Part shown: positions 14,593 to 23,285 of the stretch, piece by piece
How the letters are laid out: each line of letters begins with the position of its first letter
How positions within the stretch are numbered: position 1 is the stretch's first letter
NCBI GenBank assembly: GCA_900769735.1
Contig: CAAGHY010000033.1
Span: 1 to 38,978, forward strand
Source: Rikenellaceae bacterium
Lineage (GTDB): Bacteria; Bacteroidota; Bacteroidia; Bacteroidales; UBA932
DNA length: 38,978 nt
Direction of reading: 5' to 3'
Translations under genes and position numbers: made by a program
The notes under the pieces: generated by a model
What the model was told of the DNA's origin: nothing
The model's database searches: none
The model's input: only the letters and a program-made list of their open reading frames with translations

Positions 14593-15852
14593 ATGGATAC
14601 CCCAAAAAAAGATATATTGAAATTCTCTTTCAAACGGATGGCATCGCCTGTGGCATACTGTGCACTCTCCACAAAATGCGGCACAAGGGATGAGGAACCA
14701 AAGTATAATGGCTTGGCCCATTTTACTGAGCATATGTTCTTTAAGGGCACGAAAAAGAGAAAAGCCAATTCCATTAACAATGTGCTGGAAAGGGTTGGAG
14801 GAGAGCTTAATGCGTATACAACCAAGGAAGAGACTGTCCTTCATTCTACAGTTCTGCGAGAGGATTTGCCAAAGGCAATAGACCTTCTTGTGGAGCTGGC
14901 ATTCACTTCCACTTTTCCCCAGAAGGAGCTGGAGAAGGAGAGGGATGTTATAGTTGAGGAGATTGTTTCCTATAAAGATGTTCCGGCAGACTGCATTTAT
15001 GAACATTTTGAGCAGATGCTGTTTGAGGGGCATCCGCTTCAGATGCAGATTCTTGGAGAGAAGAAGAGCCTTCAGAAGATAAATTCTCAGGTGATGAAGG
15101 AGTATAATGCCCTTCATTTTGTACCTTCAAATATGGCGTTTACCGTGGTGGCTGATTATAAGGAGGAGAAGGTTGCCGCTCTGGTAAAGAAGTCTGTTGA
15201 AAAGTATTGGGGCAAGGAGGTGGAGATAGAGATTGTGAAGGAGGGGGCGCTTGGTATGCAGAATGGAGAGGCAAGAAGTGTGGCGTTGCTTGAGGATGGG
15301 GAGGTTTTCCACAAGAGTATTGCCAGGAAAAGCCATCAGGCCCACTGCATAGTGGGAACCAGGGCATATAATCTGTATGATTCAAGGAGGATAGCACTTT
15401 CAATACTGGTTAACATATTGGGTGGACCGGCATCAGGTTCAAGGCTGAATATGGCTTTGAGGGAGAAGCACGGACTGGTTTACAATGTGGAGGCGGTTTA
15501 TACCCCGTATGCGGATACCGGTATTTTCAGCATATATTTCGGTTGTGACAAGGAGGATGTGGAGGAGTGTCTTTCACTTATAAAGAAGGAGCTTTGCAGA
15601 ATTGTGGAGACTCCGCTTTCACAGGCTGCTTTGAAGGCTGCCAAGAAGCAGCTTATAGGACAGCTTTCCATAGCGCAAGACAATGCTGAGGCGCAGTGCC
15701 TTTCAATGGGCAAGTCCCTTATTGTCTATGGCAAGATAAGCAATTTTGAGCAGATGAGGAACAAGATTGAGGCTATCACATCCGAGCAGCTGCAGCAGGT
15801 GGCTGCTGAAATGTTGGGATGGGAGAGAATGAATACACTCATTTATAATTAA
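14593..15852 (+). CDS. M16-family (pitrilysin/insulinase-like) zinc peptidase
   Basis: A 419-residue protein from ATG 14593. The zinc motif HxxEH is intact as HFTEH (43-47), with the distal Glu in the ERDVIVEEI region, so it should be a catalytic subunit. The C-terminal half has the usual second inactive domain containing ILGGPASGSRLNMALREKHGLVY, matching the Arg/Tyr substrate-binding region. The length fits the short M16B class that forms dimers and is related to the mitochondrial processing peptidase. No signal peptide is visible from this start. In-frame codons upstream overlap the dnaX coding region and the promoter and are not used. It is followed after 7 bases by the O-methyltransferase gene. 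Confidence 0.9.
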   Translation: MDTPKKDILKFSFKRMASPVAYCALSTKCGTRDEEPKYNGLAHFTEHMFFKGTKKRKANSINNVLERVGGELNAYTTKEETVLHSTVLREDLPKAIDLLVELAFTSTFPQKELEKERDVIVEEIVSYKDVPADCIYEHFEQMLFEGHPLQMQILGEKKSLQKINSQVMKEYNALHFVPSNMAFTVVADYKEEKVAALVKKSVEKYWGKEVEIEIVKEGALGMQNGEARSVALLEDGEVFHKSIARKSHQAHCIVGTRAYNLYDSRRIALSILVNILGGPASGSRLNMALREKHGLVYNVEAVYTPYADTGIFSIYFGCDKEDVEECLSLIKKELCRIVETPLSQAALKAAKKQLIGQLSIAQDNAEAQCLSMGKSLIVYGKISNFEQMRNKIEAITSEQLQQVAAEMLGWERMNTLIYN

Positions 15853-15859
15853 GAGGGTT

Positions 15860-16498
15860 ATGGGATTGAATGAATATCTTTTGAATTATTCCCAGGAGCA
15901 GGACAATGTGCTCCAATGGTTGCAGAAACAGACTAATCTGAGAACCAACCACGCCCGTATGTTGTGCGGGCCGGTGGAGGGCAAGCTGATAGAGTTCATC
16001 TCCAGAATGATTGCTCCAAATGACATTCTGGAAATAGGTGCCTTTACCGGTTATTCTGCAATCTGTTTGGGGCGCGGCCTTAAGGAGGGTGGCAGGCTGG
16101 ATTCATTGGAACTTAATGATGAACTTGAGGACCTTATCCTGCAGGCGCACGAAAAGGCGGGTCTTTCAGATAATATAATCCTCCATATAGGTGATGCCAA
16201 AGAAACCCTCAAGAGGTTGAAGGAAGAGGGCAGGATGTATGACCTTGTGTTTATAGATGCAAACAAACGGGAATACACAGCTTACTATGAACTGGTTTTT
16301 GATATGGTACGCCCCGGTGGTTATATACTTGCGGACAATGTGCTGTGGGATGGCAAGGTTTATCAGGAGAATGTGCCTCAGGATGCCCAGACTCAGAGTA
16401 TATGCAAGTTCAACCAGCTTGTAAAGGATGATCCTAGGGTAGAGAATGTAATTCTCCCCTTAAGGGACGGAATGAACCTTATAAGGAAGATCGGATAA
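15860..16498 (+). CDS. O-methyltransferase (catechol-OMT-like, class I SAM-dependent)
   Basis: A 212-residue SAM-dependent methyltransferase. The SAM-binding glycine loop is LEIGAFTGYS (57-66). The acidic residue binding the ribose is in LDSLELND. The metal- and substrate-binding residues are Asp133 (FIDANKREY) and Asp159-Asn160 (LADNVLW), as in the cation-dependent COMT/CCoAOMT family. Bacterial members act on small catechols or flavin- and tRNA-related substrates; the substrate here cannot be told. It forms a two-gene unit with the M16 peptidase and converges on the M23 peptidase gene with only 4 bases between the stops and no obvious terminator. Confidence 0.9.
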   Translation: MGLNEYLLNYSQEQDNVLQWLQKQTNLRTNHARMLCGPVEGKLIEFISRMIAPNDILEIGAFTGYSAICLGRGLKEGGRLDSLELNDELEDLILQAHEKAGLSDNIILHIGDAKETLKRLKEEGRMYDLVFIDANKREYTAYYELVFDMVRPGGYILADNVLWDGKVYQENVPQDAQTQSICKFNQLVKDDPRVENVILPLRDGMNLIRKIG

Positions 16499-16502
16499 CA
16501 GC

Positions 16503-17750
16503 TTACTGCAGTATCTTCAGATAATCCTGTACATAACCGGCTACAGAAAGGCTGTCCATACGGTAGCGGTAAAGCTGCATCTGCGCCTCAAATGCAGGCA
16601 TCTGCTCCTTTGAAACAGGCTCCACACTTGGACTCTCCATCTTGAGCGGATCTATAGGTTTTCCGTTCTTGTATACCCTGAAATCAAGATGCGGGCCTGT
16701 TGAAAGTCCAGTACTTCCAACATAACCTATCAGCTGGCCACGGGACACCCTGGTTCCAACAGAGATGCCTTTTGCATATCCCCTCAAGTGCATATACGAT
16801 GTCACGTAATTCCCAGGATGCTTGATCTTCAACGTGTTTCCTCCTCCACCGGCCCACCCCCTGTGGGTAACCACACCATCACCCAAAGCCACAACAGGGG
16901 TACCGCTTGGGGCGGCATAATCCACACCTGTATGAGGACGTACAATCCTCAGCACAGGATGTTTTCTGGCATATGTAAAACGGGAACTGATACGGGTAAA
17001 ATTCAGCGGAGCCTTAAGGAATGCCTTTTTAAGGCTTTCTCCTTTTTCATTCCAGAAGGTACTGCTGTTAGCCCCCGCATCAAACCTTACGGCATTGTAA
17101 AGCTTGCCCGCGTGGGTGAACTCCGCGTAATGTATTTTTCCTAATCCCATATACTCCCCATTGTGGGTAAGTTCATCATACATAACGGTAAATGAATCTC
17201 CTGTCTGCAAACCGAAAAAGTCTATGGTACAATCATAAACATCTGAAAGTTTGAGGGCCATCATTACTGGGATACCCGCGTTCTGCACATCATTCCACAA
17301 GGATGTGTTTATGGTAACAGATGCCTTTTTCAATACTGTCTCCACCTCTTTTTCATACACTCTAGCATACAATGAATCCTTCAGCGAAACCACAACGTTA
17401 CTCAAGTTGTCAAGCTCATAAACAAAGTATGCAGCAGCACCAACGGAATCCTTTTCCCTGAAAATTTCATATGAATTTCCCAGCTTTATTTTCTTTGCAT
17501 CAAACACCCCGGCGGAAGCTTTTAGAATCCTCTGCACCTGGTTTCCGTCAATACCCAAATCATCCATTATTGAGCCAAAAAAATCACCCTTCTTAATCTC
17601 TCCAGGCTCAACATAATATTTTTCTATCTCCAGTCCGTACTTCAACACCGGAGCAGTCTCTGCAACCTGCCCCAAAGATGCCCCCTCTTCTTTTGCAGAT
17701 GAGCAACTTAACACCAGAAAACCAAGCACTAAAATCCAAAAATACCTCAT
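16503..17750 (-). CDS. M23-family peptidase lipoprotein with altered HxH motif
   Basis: A 415-residue protein from ATG 17750 with a lipoprotein signal (FLVLSC, Cys16); in-frame starts at 17789 (ATG) and 17795 (GTG) would lengthen the N-terminus. Residues about 38-110 form a LysM/OapA-like region. The LytM-type peptidase domain (about 255-370) includes RPHTGVDYAAPSGTPV (His273, Asp277), YMHLRGYAKG (His321) and GPHLDFRVYKNGKPIDPLK. M23 enzymes cut peptidoglycan cross-links; inactive ones activate amidases. The standard HxH is here H-L-D (His354, Asp356), so the position of the third zinc ligand is Asp. Activity is therefore uncertain. It is divergent from the dcw cluster, across the 180-base gap that holds the mraZ promoter. 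Confidence 0.87.
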   Translation of the reverse strand: MRYFWILVLGFLVLSCSSAKEEGASLGQVAETAPVLKYGLEIEKYYVEPGEIKKGDFFGSIMDDLGIDGNQVQRILKASAGVFDAKKIKLGNSYEIFREKDSVGAAAYFVYELDNLSNVVVSLKDSLYARVYEKEVETVLKKASVTINTSLWNDVQNAGIPVMMALKLSDVYDCTIDFFGLQTGDSFTVMYDELTHNGEYMGLGKIHYAEFTHAGKLYNAVRFDAGANSSTFWNEKGESLKKAFLKAPLNFTRISSRFTYARKHPVLRIVRPHTGVDYAAPSGTPVVALGDGVVTHRGWAGGGGNTLKIKHPGNYVTSYMHLRGYAKGISVGTRVSRGQLIGYVGSTGLSTGPHLDFRVYKNGKPIDPLKMESPSVEPVSKEQMPAFEAQMQLYRYRMDSLSVAGYVQDYLKILQ

Positions 17751-17842
17751 AACAGAAAAGTTTTTCAAATGACTGCGGAAACTCCTCATTTCCACTTTGC
17801 AGTGTAAATATAAACCTCATTTTTCAATTGTTAATAAATTTG

Positions 17843-17877
17843 TGGAAAAAAGTGGAAGTTTTTGGAAGAAATTGTAA
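17843..17877 (+). promoter_or_regulatory. Putative MraZ operator: three TGGAA repeats, 10-base period
   Basis: TGGAA occurs at 17843, 17853 and 17863, exactly 10 bases apart, with a degenerate fourth (TGTAA) at 17873. MraZ of E. coli binds direct TGGG-type repeats with a similar spacing, and mycoplasma MraZ binds repeated AAAGTG-type boxes; AAGTGGAAGT here resembles both. The repeats lie 55-90 bases before the mraZ start and overlap the region of the promoter -33 element. This fits repression of the cluster by its own first gene product. Confidence 0.6.
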
Positions 17878-17887
17878 AAAGAATCCA

Positions 17888-17895
17888 TACTTTTG
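17888..17895 (+). promoter_or_regulatory. -7 box (TACTTTTG) of the dcw cluster
   Basis: TACTTTTG lies 35 bases before the mraZ ATG. A TTTG at 17861-17864 is 23 bases upstream, somewhat wide for a -33 element, and lies within the third TGGAA repeat. A second possible -7 box, TAAATTTG at 17835-17842, lies just before the repeats. Confidence 0.5.
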
Positions 17896-17930
17896 CATCA
17901 ACCCACACTCCATATTAAAAAAGAGAAACA

Positions 17931-18377
17931 ATGGCAAAATTTATTGGTGAATACAGCGTTAAGATTGATGACAAAGGGAGAATGATTTTCCCTTCTGCCT
18001 TCAAGTCCGTATTTGGACCGGATGAGAAGATTGCCCTTGTTGTGAAGAAGGATCTTTTTGAGAATTGCCTTGAGATGTACACATACAGCCAATGGGAGAT
18101 TGAATCAAACGAGGTAAAATCAAGACTTAACTTTTTCAGGAAAGACCACGCCAACTTCTGGAGAGAGTATATGAGAGACCGTGCGGTTGTTGAGCCGGAT
18201 GAAAAGCTTGGCCGAATTACCATCCCTAAAAAAATCCTTGAGAGCATTGGCGCGGAAAAGGAGATGATTTTTGTTGGTAATGACCACAAGATTGAAATCT
18301 GGGCAAAAGAGTTGTACAACCGGAAGCAGATGAATTCAGATGAGTTCATAGCTCTTGCCCAAGATATTTTGGGATAG
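17931..18377 (+). CDS. mraZ: Transcriptional regulator MraZ
   Basis: A 148-residue protein with two SpoVT-AbrB-like halves: KIDDKGRMIFPSAFK near residues 11-25 and DEKLGRITIPKKILE near 85-100. These carry the paired DxKGR / DxxGR motifs typical of MraZ. MraZ forms ring-shaped multimers and represses its own dcw operon by binding repeated sites upstream. Such repeats are present at 17843-17877. It is the first gene of the cluster, 26 bases before rsmH. Confidence 0.95.
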   Translation: MAKFIGEYSVKIDDKGRMIFPSAFKSVFGPDEKIALVVKKDLFENCLEMYTYSQWEIESNEVKSRLNFFRKDHANFWREYMRDRAVVEPDEKLGRITIPKKILESIGAEKEMIFVGNDHKIEIWAKELYNRKQMNSDEFIALAQDILG

Positions 18378-18403
18378 TTCTCCACTTTTAAACACCAGAA
18401 AAG

Positions 18404-19324
18404 ATGTCTGAATACCACGTTCCGGTACTCCTCAATGAGAGTGTATCGGCCCTCAACATAGAGGAAAACAGAAATGGCATATTTGTAGATGCAACCTTTG
18501 GAGGTGGCGGACACAGCCGCGAAATTCTGGCAAGGCTGGGCGAAAAAGGGAAGCTGATTGCTTTTGACAGGGACAGCGACGCCATTGCAAACGCTCCAAA
18601 GGACAAAAGGCTCATCCTTATCCACAACAACTTCAGGTTTGTGCAGAATTTTGCAAGAGCATTGGGATTTATCGGGAAGATAGACGGAATCCTTGGGGAT
18701 TTGGGAGTTTCTTCACATCAGTTTGATACAGGAGAGAGGGGATTTTCATTCAGGTTTGATGCCCCGTTGGATATGAGGATGAACCAGCTGGCCCCAAAGA
18801 GTGCTGCAAATGTGGTGAATGAGTATTCACAGGAGGAGCTTACCAGGATATTCAGAATGTACGGAGAACTTGACAAACCGTGGAAAGCGGCAGAGCTCAT
18901 CTGCAAGGCAAGGGAGAATGCTCCAATTGAAACTACAGGAGATTTGAGCAAGGCGGTGGAAAAGCTCTACAACAACTTTACAGAGCACAAGTTCCTTGCA
19001 AAACTTTACCAGGCACTGAGAATTGAGGTGAATATGGAGATGAGGGCATTGGAGGATTTTCTTGTTGGAGCCCGCAACTCACTCAAACCGGGCGGAAGGC
19101 TCTCAATCATCACCTATCACTCGCTTGAGGACAGAATGGTGAAGAACTTTATGAAAACCGGCAATGTGGATGGAGAAAACGAGAAGGACTTCTTTGGCAA
19201 AAGCCTTTCACCGTTTGAGCTGGTGAACAGAAAGCCAATTCTTCCTCCCGACGAGGAGATTGCCTCAAATACCCGCAGCCGAAGCGCCAAACTGAGAGTG
19301 GCAGAATTGAAAGAATTGAAATAG
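18404..19324 (+). CDS. rsmH: 16S rRNA (cytosine-1402-N4) methyltransferase
   Basis: A 306-residue protein (formerly MraW) that methylates N4 of C1402 in 16S rRNA, tuning start-codon fidelity at the P site. The SAM-binding motif VDATFGGGGHS is at about residues 27-37. GILGDLGVSSHQFD, RGFSFRFDAPLDMRM and ITYHSLEDRMVK are signature blocks of the family. Its place directly after mraZ is the conserved gene order of the dcw cluster. Confidence 0.97.
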   Translation: MSEYHVPVLLNESVSALNIEENRNGIFVDATFGGGGHSREILARLGEKGKLIAFDRDSDAIANAPKDKRLILIHNNFRFVQNFARALGFIGKIDGILGDLGVSSHQFDTGERGFSFRFDAPLDMRMNQLAPKSAANVVNEYSQEELTRIFRMYGELDKPWKAAELICKARENAPIETTGDLSKAVEKLYNNFTEHKFLAKLYQALRIEVNMEMRALEDFLVGARNSLKPGGRLSIITYHSLEDRMVKNFMKTGNVDGENEKDFFGKSLSPFELVNRKPILPPDEEIASNTRSRSAKLRVAELKELK

Positions 19325-19353
19325 AACATAAAGATAATTTTTAGTTAAACACA

Positions 19354-19701
19354 ATGAACGAGGGAGAGCAGAAACGCAAATTCAGTTTTGCAAGTGACAT
19401 ATTGGGCGGCCAGATTCTTTCAAAAAGCAGGATTGACCAATATTTCATTCTGTATGTTTTTGCTCTTGTCCTTGCGTTCATAAGCATCAATCTGGGAGTT
19501 GAGAAAACTCAGCTCACAATGAGAAGAAACCAGAGGGAGCTCAAGAACCTTAAGGCAGACTATACAGCAAAGGCCGCAAGGCTCCAGTACCTGAGCAAAA
19601 GAAATGAGGTTGAGGGGCGTCTTGAAAAACAGGCGTCAAAACTTAAAAAGCCAACTGATCCTGCAAAGGCAGTAAAGATTGTTGAACGTTATAAACAATA
19701 A
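19354..19701 (+). CDS. ftsL: FtsL-like cell division protein
   Basis: A 115-residue protein with a short cytoplasmic N-terminus, one membrane segment (about 31-50, YFILYVFALVLAFISI) and a charged helical periplasmic part (about 57-105) suited to a coiled coil. Sequence conservation in FtsL is very low; the assignment rests on size, topology and position between rsmH and ftsI. FtsL forms a complex with FtsB and FtsQ that activates septal peptidoglycan synthesis. Its stop is 2 bases before ftsI, suggesting coupled translation. Confidence 0.82.
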   Translation: MNEGEQKRKFSFASDILGGQILSKSRIDQYFILYVFALVLAFISINLGVEKTQLTMRRNQRELKNLKADYTAKAARLQYLSKRNEVEGRLEKQASKLKKPTDPAKAVKIVERYKQ

Positions 19702-19703
19702 AG

Positions 19704-21824
19704 ATGATAAACGGCATATTCAAAAAAATGGCCTTTATTTACAGGTTTGTCTTTATCCCTATTGCGCTTGCCGTTATAGGGAGAGTTGTTTATATACAGT
19801 TCATCAATCCTACGGAAACTACAGATGTTGACATAGCATACAGGGAAGAGACAATTGAGGCAATCAGGGGTGACATCCTTGCCCGCGACGGAAGACCTTT
19901 GGCAACATCAGTTCCATACTACCAGATAAGGATGGACTTTGTGGTTCCCAATGAAGACACATTCAAGAAATATGTAGATGACCTTAGCCAGTCTCTTGCA
20001 AAATTCTTCAAGAACAAGAGTGCAAAACAATATAAAAAGGAGCTTGAGCAGGCCCGTGCAAAAGGAAACAGATACAAGGCCCTTGGAAACAGGCTTGTAG
20101 ATTACACAGAACTTGCGGAGATAAAGAAATTCCCCATCCTGCGCCTTGGAGCAAACAGGGGCGGTATAATTGTGGAGCAGAAATACAAGAGAAACAACCC
20201 CTACGGCAGACTTGCATACAGAACCATAGGTTTCATAAATACAGAGGGAGTTGGAGTAGGAATTGAGGGAAGCTGTGATTATTACCTTAAAGGCACTCCG
20301 GGAAAACAGACCATCCAGAAAATGCTTGGAGGCGAGTGGAGACCGGTTACAGGCGTGGAGGGTGTGGCTCCAAGGGACGGTTACGACATTCAGACAACCA
20401 TTGACATTGAGATACAGGAGGCGGCAGAGAAAGCATTGCGTGAGCAGCTTGCCAAGGGTATGAACATTGAGGGAGGTACTGCAATTGTAATGGAGGTAAA
20501 GACCGGTGCAGTAAGGGCCATTGCCAATATGAAGAAAATGGGCAACGGATATGATGAGTCATACAACTACGCCATTGGAGACGCCACAGAGCCAGGCTCG
20601 GTATTCAAGCTTATGACACTTGTTTCTCTCCTTGAAGACGGACACGTTACATTGGAAGACCCAATTGACGGAAGCGGAGGAAAATGGAGCTACGGCGGAC
20701 ACACATATTCAGACACTCACGACTACGGCCTTATGGACGTTAAGCTGGCCCTTGCAAAATCTTCCAATGTGGCATTTGCAAAACTTGCAGTTGCATATTA
20801 TGAAGGGAAGGAGCAGCAGTATGTAGACCGTCTGAACAGTATGAAGGTTGGAGAGAGATTCAATCTTGACATTCAGGGAGAGGCACGTGCGGCAATTTAT
20901 GGCCCGGGAGATGCAATGTGGAGCAGATCCAGCCTTTCATCTATGGCCATAGGATACTCTACACTGCTTACCCCACTGCACACACTCACTTTCTACAATG
21001 CAATTGCAAATGACGGAAAGATGATGAAACCGTACTTCATAGAGAACTATCAGGAGAACGGTGAGATTGTAAAGAATTTCGGACCAAAGGAGATGAGCGG
21101 TTCAATCTGTTCAAAACAGACAGCCAAAGAGGCCAGAAGAGCCTTGAGACACGTGGTTGAGGTGGGTACCGGTAAATTTATGAACAACAGCAAATACCAG
21201 ATTGCTGGAAAGACAGGTACTTCCAGAATTGCCTACGGCGGAAAGATAGGATACGAGAAAAACGGATACAGAAGATATCAGGCGTCGTTTGCAGGCTTCT
21301 ACCCTGCCGACAATCCAAAATATTCTGCAATAGTGGTTCTTTACTCAGGTGACACCAGAGGAAACTTCTACGGTGGAAGCTGGGCAGGTCCTGTATTCAA
21401 GCAGATTGCAGACCATATCTACTCAACAAGCACCGACTGGGTTCCTGCATTGGACGGCAAAGGGGCAAGAAAGGACAACCCTGGAATCTCTACAGGAAGA
21501 ATGGATGCCCAGAACAAGGTCCTTGCAGATTTGGGAGTGGAATACTCAAAGAAAGGAATCAGCGAAAAGAATACCACAGGGTGGGCTGAATTCAGGAAAG
21601 ACACATCGGGAAGACTTATTGCAAGAAATTACAATACAGACAATGACTCTCTTGTGAATGTGGTAAATATGGGATTGAAGGATGCCATTTACCTGTTGGA
21701 GAACAACGGTTACCAAGTATCTTTCAGCGGATACGGAAAGGTAGTTGAGCAATCACCGGCCGCAGGCACAAGAGTAGAAAAGAGCACAACAGTAAAACTT
21801 AAACTGCAGAACAATGAAAATTAA
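19704..21824 (+). CDS. ftsI: Penicillin-binding protein, septal transpeptidase (FtsI/PBP3 type) with PASTA domain
   Basis: A 706-residue class B PBP. One membrane anchor (about 10-30) is followed by the pedestal domain (RGDILARDGRPLA). The transpeptidase domain has its three active-site motifs: SVFK (Ser299-Lys302, after EPG), SSN (353-355) and KTGT (503-506). A single PASTA domain (about 653-702, ending in SPAAGTRVEKSTTVKLKL) closes the protein; E. coli FtsI lacks it but Gram-positive and Bacteroidota homologues often have it. FtsI cross-links peptidoglycan at the septum together with FtsW, encoded four genes later. Its last 11 bases overlap murE. Confidence 0.95.
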   Translation: MINGIFKKMAFIYRFVFIPIALAVIGRVVYIQFINPTETTDVDIAYREETIEAIRGDILARDGRPLATSVPYYQIRMDFVVPNEDTFKKYVDDLSQSLAKFFKNKSAKQYKKELEQARAKGNRYKALGNRLVDYTELAEIKKFPILRLGANRGGIIVEQKYKRNNPYGRLAYRTIGFINTEGVGVGIEGSCDYYLKGTPGKQTIQKMLGGEWRPVTGVEGVAPRDGYDIQTTIDIEIQEAAEKALREQLAKGMNIEGGTAIVMEVKTGAVRAIANMKKMGNGYDESYNYAIGDATEPGSVFKLMTLVSLLEDGHVTLEDPIDGSGGKWSYGGHTYSDTHDYGLMDVKLALAKSSNVAFAKLAVAYYEGKEQQYVDRLNSMKVGERFNLDIQGEARAAIYGPGDAMWSRSSLSSMAIGYSTLLTPLHTLTFYNAIANDGKMMKPYFIENYQENGEIVKNFGPKEMSGSICSKQTAKEARRALRHVVEVGTGKFMNNSKYQIAGKTGTSRIAYGGKIGYEKNGYRRYQASFAGFYPADNPKYSAIVVLYSGDTRGNFYGGSWAGPVFKQIADHIYSTSTDWVPALDGKGARKDNPGISTGRMDAQNKVLADLGVEYSKKGISEKNTTGWAEFRKDTSGRLIARNYNTDNDSLVNVVNMGLKDAIYLLENNGYQVSFSGYGKVVEQSPAAGTRVEKSTTVKLKLQNNEN

Positions 21825-23274
21825 GGATATACTTAAAGATGTTGAGCTGGTTGGCACCGCTCCTCAGGGTGAAGTTTCCCAGGTATGCTGTGATTCAAGA
21901 AAATGCACAGAGGGTTCATTGTTTGTAGCAGTAAGAGGCGCGGAAGCTGACGGTCACTCTTTCATTGGCAAGGCCATTGAAAACGGTGCAAAATATATTG
22001 TATGTGAAGAGATTCCGCAGGAGAACGCGCAACAGGCAGAATTCATTACAGTTAAGGAGAGCAGAAAGGCTGTAGCACATATTGCCGCAAACTTCTATGA
22101 CAACCCTTCACGTAAGCTTAAAGTTGTTGCCGTTACCGGCACAAATGGAAAAACCTCAATAGCAACCTTGCTGTACAACTTGTTTACAGATCTTGGTTAC
22201 AGTTGCGGACTTCTTTCCACAATTGCTAACTATGTAGGAGCAAAAAGATATGAGGCTGTAAACACCACTCCAGGCCCAATGGAACTTAATGCAATGTTGG
22301 CCCAAATGAGTGATGAAGGATGCGAATACTGCTTTATGGAGGCAAGTTCACACGCCATCCACCAGCAGAGGACTGAGGGTATAGAGTTTGCCGGAGCAAT
22401 CTTTACAAACCTTACCCACGACCATCTTGATTACCACAAGACATTTGCAAACTACCTTGCCTGCAAGAAGCAGCTGTTTGACACATTGCCAAAAAGCGCA
22501 TTTGCCCTTACCAACATAGATGACCGCAACGGCGAAGTGATGCTTCAGAACACACAGGCCCAGAAATACACATACTCCTGCCGCAACTGGGCAGACTTCA
22601 AGGTTAAGATACTTGAAAAGACCATTGAGGGAATGCTCCTTAACATAAACGGCAAAGAGGTATGGTGCAGATTCATAGGAATGCACAACGCTGCAAACCT
22701 TACAGCAGTATACGGTGCGGCAATTCTTCTTGGAGGAAAGGAAGAGGAGGTTATAACAGCAATGAGCAGACTTACATCAGTAGCCGGCAGACTTGAATAC
22801 TTCAAGGGAGAGGATGAGATAATTGCAGCAGTAGACTATGCACACACACCGGATGCACTTGAGAATGTACTCAAAACCCTGAAGGAACTTGAACCTTGCG
22901 GAGACCTTGTATGCGTATTCGGATGCGGAGGCAACAGAGACAAGACCAAACGTCCGGAAATGGGTGCCATTGCAACAAAATACAGCGGAAGGGTGGTTGT
23001 AACTTCAGACAACCCAAGATTTGAGGACCCCAATGAGATCATTGCAGACATCAAAGGTGGAATGGACATAAAGGGAAAAGCAAAATCATTGTTTATTCCC
23101 GACAGAAGTGAAGCTATCCGCACAGCAATCCTCACCGCAAAACCGGGCTCAATCATACTGGTAGCCGGAAAAGGACACGAGGATTACCAGATAATAAACG
23201 GTGTAAAACACCACTTGGACGACAAAGAGATAATTAAAGAGGCATTTGCAATGCAAAAGGCCGCCAAAAATTAG
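21814..23274 (+). CDS. murE: UDP-MurNAc-tripeptide ligase (meso-diaminopimelate-adding)
   Basis: A 486-residue Mur ligase that adds the third residue of the peptidoglycan stem. The ATP-binding loop is TGTNGKT (108-114). THDHLDYH and the following Lys-rich ACKKQ segment match the substrate- and metal-binding region. DNPR (399-402, in SDNPRFEDP) is the motif that marks enzymes specific for meso-diaminopimelate rather than lysine. The start at 21814 overlaps the end of ftsI in another frame, indicating translational coupling. Confidence 0.97.
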   Translation: MKIKDILKDVELVGTAPQGEVSQVCCDSRKCTEGSLFVAVRGAEADGHSFIGKAIENGAKYIVCEEIPQENAQQAEFITVKESRKAVAHIAANFYDNPSRKLKVVAVTGTNGKTSIATLLYNLFTDLGYSCGLLSTIANYVGAKRYEAVNTTPGPMELNAMLAQMSDEGCEYCFMEASSHAIHQQRTEGIEFAGAIFTNLTHDHLDYHKTFANYLACKKQLFDTLPKSAFALTNIDDRNGEVMLQNTQAQKYTYSCRNWADFKVKILEKTIEGMLLNINGKEVWCRFIGMHNAANLTAVYGAAILLGGKEEEVITAMSRLTSVAGRLEYFKGEDEIIAAVDYAHTPDALENVLKTLKELEPCGDLVCVFGCGGNRDKTKRPEMGAIATKYSGRVVVTSDNPRFEDPNEIIADIKGGMDIKGKAKSLFIPDRSEAIRTAILTAKPGSIILVAGKGHEDYQIINGVKHHLDDKEIIKEAFAMQKAAKN

Positions 23275-23285
23275 GAGACACTAGA

